Shown here piece after piece: positions 6,646 to 8,420 of a DNA stretch of 8,420 bases. Under the pieces are notes generated by a model, which was not told the DNA's origin, ran no database searches, and saw only the letters and a list, made by a program, of their open reading frames with translations. The position numbers and the translations under genes were made by a program. Source of the stretch: Nereida sp024640765 (GTDB lineage: Bacteria > Pseudomonadota > Alphaproteobacteria > Rhodobacterales > Rhodobacteraceae); contig JAHEEK010000032.1 of the NCBI GenBank assembly GCA_024640765.1, positions 1 to 8,420 on the forward strand, read 5' to 3'. Position 1 is the stretch's first letter. Each line of letters starts with the position of its first letter.

Positions 6646-7479
6646 TTATTTTGCGCCAGACAACCGCAGGTTCATATGGCGGTTCACATCTTTATAGAGC
6701 AAATAGCGAAACTTGCCCGGTCCACCTGCATAACAAGCCTGCGGGCAAAAAGCGCGCAGCCACATGTAATCGCCAGCTTCAACTTCAACCCAATCATTGT
6801 TCAAACGGTAAACAGCTTTACCTTCCAGAACGTAAAGTCCGTGCTCCATAACATGCGTTTCAAGAAACGGGATCACAGCACCAGGCTCGAACGTAACGAT
6901 CGTGACATGCATATCGTGGCGCAAATCTGTAGGGTTAACAAAACGCGTGGTGGCCCACTTTCCGTCTGTTTCCGGCATGACCGTAGGTGCGATATCATTC
7001 TCATTGGCAATAATAACCTCGGGGTGATCAAGCCCCGGTACAGCCTCGTACGCCTTGCGCACCCAGTGAAAACGCAACATCCCGTCACTTGTGTTATGAA
7101 GTGTCCAAGGCATGCCTGCGGGCAGGTAGGCGTAGCCACCCTCAACCAAAGTGTGCTCTGCGCCATTGACGACCAGCGTGGCTGTGCCCTCGACCACAAA
7201 CAGAACGCCCTGCGCGCCCTCATCCGTTTCGGGCTGATCTGATCCACCACCTGGTGAGACTTCCATGATGTACTGCGAAAACGTTTCGGCAAATCCACTC
7301 AACGGCCTAGAGATAACCCACAGCCGCGTTTTGTCCCAGAACGGCAGAAAACTCGTCACAATATCGCGCATCGTTCCTTTCGGAATAACCGCGTAGGCAT
7401 CAGTGAAGATCGCACGGTCTGTCAAAAGTTGCTCTTGCGGCGGATGCCCACCTATTGGGGCGTAATAGTTAGCAGACAT
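6646..7479 (-). CDS. allE: AllE/YlbA: (S)-ureidoglycine aminohydrolase
   Basis: The 277-residue bicupin hydrolyses (S)-ureidoglycine to (S)-ureidoglycolate and ammonia, feeding AllA. The N-terminal cupin (about 60-130, GVLFVVEGTATLVVNG...YAYLPAGMPWTLHN) lacks an obvious metal site. The C-terminal cupin (about 190-260) carries the manganese ligands Glu207, His209, His213 and Gln247, in FLETHVMEH and CPQAC. Their spacing (2, 4 and 34 residues) equals that of Arabidopsis ureidoglycine aminohydrolase (Glu235, His237, His241, Gln275). Length matches the family. ATG 7477-7479 has GGAGG (complement of 7484-7488) 4 nt away. It stands alone on the - strand, convergent with the permease, and has its own upstream region, so it may be regulated separately from the puuE operon. 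Confidence 0.95.
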   Translation of the reverse strand: MSANYYAPIGGHPPQEQLLTDRAIFTDAYAVIPKGTMRDIVTSFLPFWDKTRLWVISRPLSGFAETFSQYIMEVSPGGGSDQPETDEGAQGVLFVVEGTATLVVNGAEHTLVEGGYAYLPAGMPWTLHNTSDGMLRFHWVRKAYEAVPGLDHPEVIIANENDIAPTVMPETDGKWATTRFVNPTDLRHDMHVTIVTFEPGAVIPFLETHVMEHGLYVLEGKAVYRLNNDWVEVEAGDYMWLRAFCPQACYAGGPGKFRYLLYKDVNRHMNLRLSGAK

Positions 7480-7508
7480 TGGGCCTCCAGCTAGTTGATT
7501 TCACTTCT

Positions 7509-7572
7509 ATTATCTAAGCACTCTGGTGCCCCAAACCACACAGGTATGCCAAAACATACTTGCTCAAAACAT
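7509..7572 (-). promoter_or_regulatory. Upstream control region of allE
   Basis: A good -10 match GATAAT (complement of 7509-7514) would give a leader of about 25 nt; a matching -35 is not clear. Upstream lies the palindrome GTATG-N6-CATAC (7544-7548 and 7555-7559) and a direct repeat CAAAACAT (7550-7557 and 7565-7572), 15 bp apart. These are operator candidates for an activator or repressor of allE. The arms are short, so chance is a real alternative. Confidence 0.35.
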
Positions 7573-7601
7573 TTGATAGTGGGTGGAGAGAGGCGATTTT
7601 A

Positions 7602-8158
7602 AGGATCGCATTCGCACCAGCCAAAACCATTGGCATCGACCCAAAATAGTGCCACCACCGGTGATGTACTTGAATATGAGATTACCGTTGAGAACATCAG
7701 GACTTTGTCTGCCTCCGACATCGTTATCTTTGACCGCACCGCCCTACACATCGCTGAGCGAGGCGATTGGAAGCCCGGTTTTGTTAGGCCCCGATGTGAC
7801 GTGTCGCCTCGCAACGTCTGGCGCAAACACATCAGGTTATTCTGGTGCCTTGGAATGGCAATGCAATGGGAGTTTTGCCCCGGGAGCGAAGGCTGGCTTA
7901 GCGTTTCGCGTACGTGTGGCCTCGTGACGCGGCGGACCTGTTGGTTTCCTCAGTTGATGGTGACAAGTACAATTACCCCAGAATGAATCTACAACGCTAA
8001 TACTAAAGGCTCGTGGTCCTAGACGTGGGGCCCTGGGATCGAGGGCCTCATCTGAGTCTGCCGTGCTGCATCTGTTTGGATTAGGGGCAGTACCCCCCCC
8101 AAACAAGATGGCCGACACCTCACAGGACTGCTTAGCTAGGGGAACGGTCAAGCTATGA
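7602..8158 (+). pseudogene. Frameshifted remnant of a DUF11-type repeat (surface/adhesin-like) protein
   Basis: Reading across three frames restores one domain-like sequence. Frame 3 gives AFAPAKTIGIDP (to about 7643). Frame 1 gives NSATTGDVLEYEITVEN and SASDIVIF (to about 7740). Frame 2 gives PYTSLSEAIGSPVLLG, TSGYSGALEWQCNGSFAPGA and FRVRV (to about 7915). Frame 3 gives DAADLLVSSVDGDK (about 7924-7965). Frame 2 again gives NESTTLILK (from 7982) and stays open to TGA 8156-8158. This order (GD-LEYEITVEN, D-I-V---D, PY-SL, FAPGA, RV, D, NESTT) is that of DUF11/TIGR01451-like extracellular repeats, found in many copies in large secreted proteins. The first shift fits one extra A in AAAA at 7643-7646. 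No start codon, ribosome site or 5' part is visible, so it is a decayed fragment. The region past about 8010 is less recognisable and may be the original tail or drifted sequence. Confidence 0.6.
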
Positions 8159-8298
8159 TTGGTACGGGAGTATTCACAGCAGATTAAGCTTTATAGTTTG
8201 CTTTTCCCTCGATCAGAGATTCGACGGACATCAGGGAATGTTAAAAAGTGGCAATGGACGCGGCAATTGTTCTGTGATGCAAATAGGCCTTAAAACGC
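8159..8298. other. Gap between the remnant and the tRNA terminator
   Basis: This 140-bp stretch has no convincing gene. It is fairly AT-rich at 8175-8210. Near its left end, 8160-8172 (TGGTACGGGAGTA) resembles the 3' end of the nearby tRNA in the same orientation. A 28-codon frame opening at ATG 8238 runs into the terminator stem at 8299-8327 and is not accepted as a gene. Confidence 0.4.
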
Positions 8299-8327
8299 AA
8301 AAAAACGCTAACCTATTGAGTTAGCGT
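8299..8327 (-). terminator. Intrinsic terminator after tRNA-fMet (probable rrn operon end)
   Basis: A perfect 8-bp stem (ACGCTAAC 8305-8312 with GTTAGCGT 8320-8327) has a 7-nt loop. Read on the - strand, it is followed by seven U (complement of A8299-8305). It begins about 10 nt past the CCA end of the tRNA, as expected for the last gene of a stable-RNA transcript. Confidence 0.9.
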
Positions 8328-8336
8328 CATTTACTT

Positions 8337-8413
<77 letters not shown>

Positions 8414-8420
8414 CCAACTT

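Noticed and set aside
6676..7242. 188-codon open frame on the + strand
   Set aside because: Lies wholly antisense to allE, whose catalytic residues and length are intact. The antisense product shows no recognisable domain.
7643..7930. Programmed frameshifting of the DUF11-like gene
   Set aside because: Four changes in both directions, no slippery site with downstream structure at each, and no start or 5' half. Decay is the simpler reading.
8027..8049. GC-rich hairpin (GGGGCCCT/AGGGCCTC, 7-nt loop)
   Set aside because: No T-run on either side and it falls within the decayed reading frame, so there is no basis for calling a terminator or RNA gene.
7837..8151. 104-codon open frame on the - strand within the remnant region
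   Set aside because: No recognisable motifs. The + strand reading reconstructs a DUF11-like domain, so this is its antisense shadow.
8238..8324. 28-codon open frame with ATG
   Set aside because: Its 3' part is the terminator hairpin of the tRNA transcript on the other strand. No ribosome site or family support.

Overview
The window looks like a chromosomal segment of a Rhodobacterales (Roseobacter-group) alphaproteobacterium. This rests on gene content: a membrane-bound, cytochrome c-linked urate oxidase (PuuD), a PuuE-UraD fusion, and an alphaproteobacterial-type initiator tRNA. G+C is moderate. The genus cannot be fixed from the sequence alone.

Layout. Positions 1-270 are the 3' end of a + strand gene of unknown function with a 34-residue internal duplication, closed by a strong intrinsic terminator (301-345). 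Positions 417-7479 form a urate-to-glyoxylate catabolic cluster in four transcription blocks: puuD (-); a divergent LysR-type regulator (+); a 5-hydroxyisourate hydrolase uraH (-), whose 3' end overlaps that of the regulator; and a tightly packed + strand operon puuE-uraD fusion / allA / NCS2 purine permease, with overlaps of 4 and 19 bp. The ureidoglycine aminohydrolase gene allE (-) converges on the permease across a shared bidirectional terminator (6573-6603). Positions about 7602-8158 hold a frameshifted remnant of a DUF11-type surface or adhesin-like protein. The window ends in an initiator tRNA(fMet) on the - strand (8337-8413) with its own terminator (8299-8327). In Rhodobacterales this tRNA usually closes an rRNA operon, which would lie just beyond the right edge.

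How the genes work together. The permease imports a purine, probably urate or xanthine. PuuD oxidises urate to 5-hydroxyisourate and passes electrons to its own heme c rather than making peroxide. UraH hydrolyses 5-hydroxyisourate to OHCU. The C-terminal half of the fusion decarboxylates OHCU to S-allantoin and the N-terminal half hydrolyses that to allantoate. An allantoate amidohydrolase (AllC type), not present here, would give ureidoglycine. AllE releases ammonia to give ureidoglycolate, and AllA splits this into glyoxylate and urea. The LysR regulator sits between divergent catabolic promoters and is the obvious candidate controller.

No wholly new system is evident. The items most worth a second look are the dyad symmetries in the three intergenic regions, the decayed DUF11 gene beside the tRNA 3' end, and the duplicated-repeat protein at the left edge.
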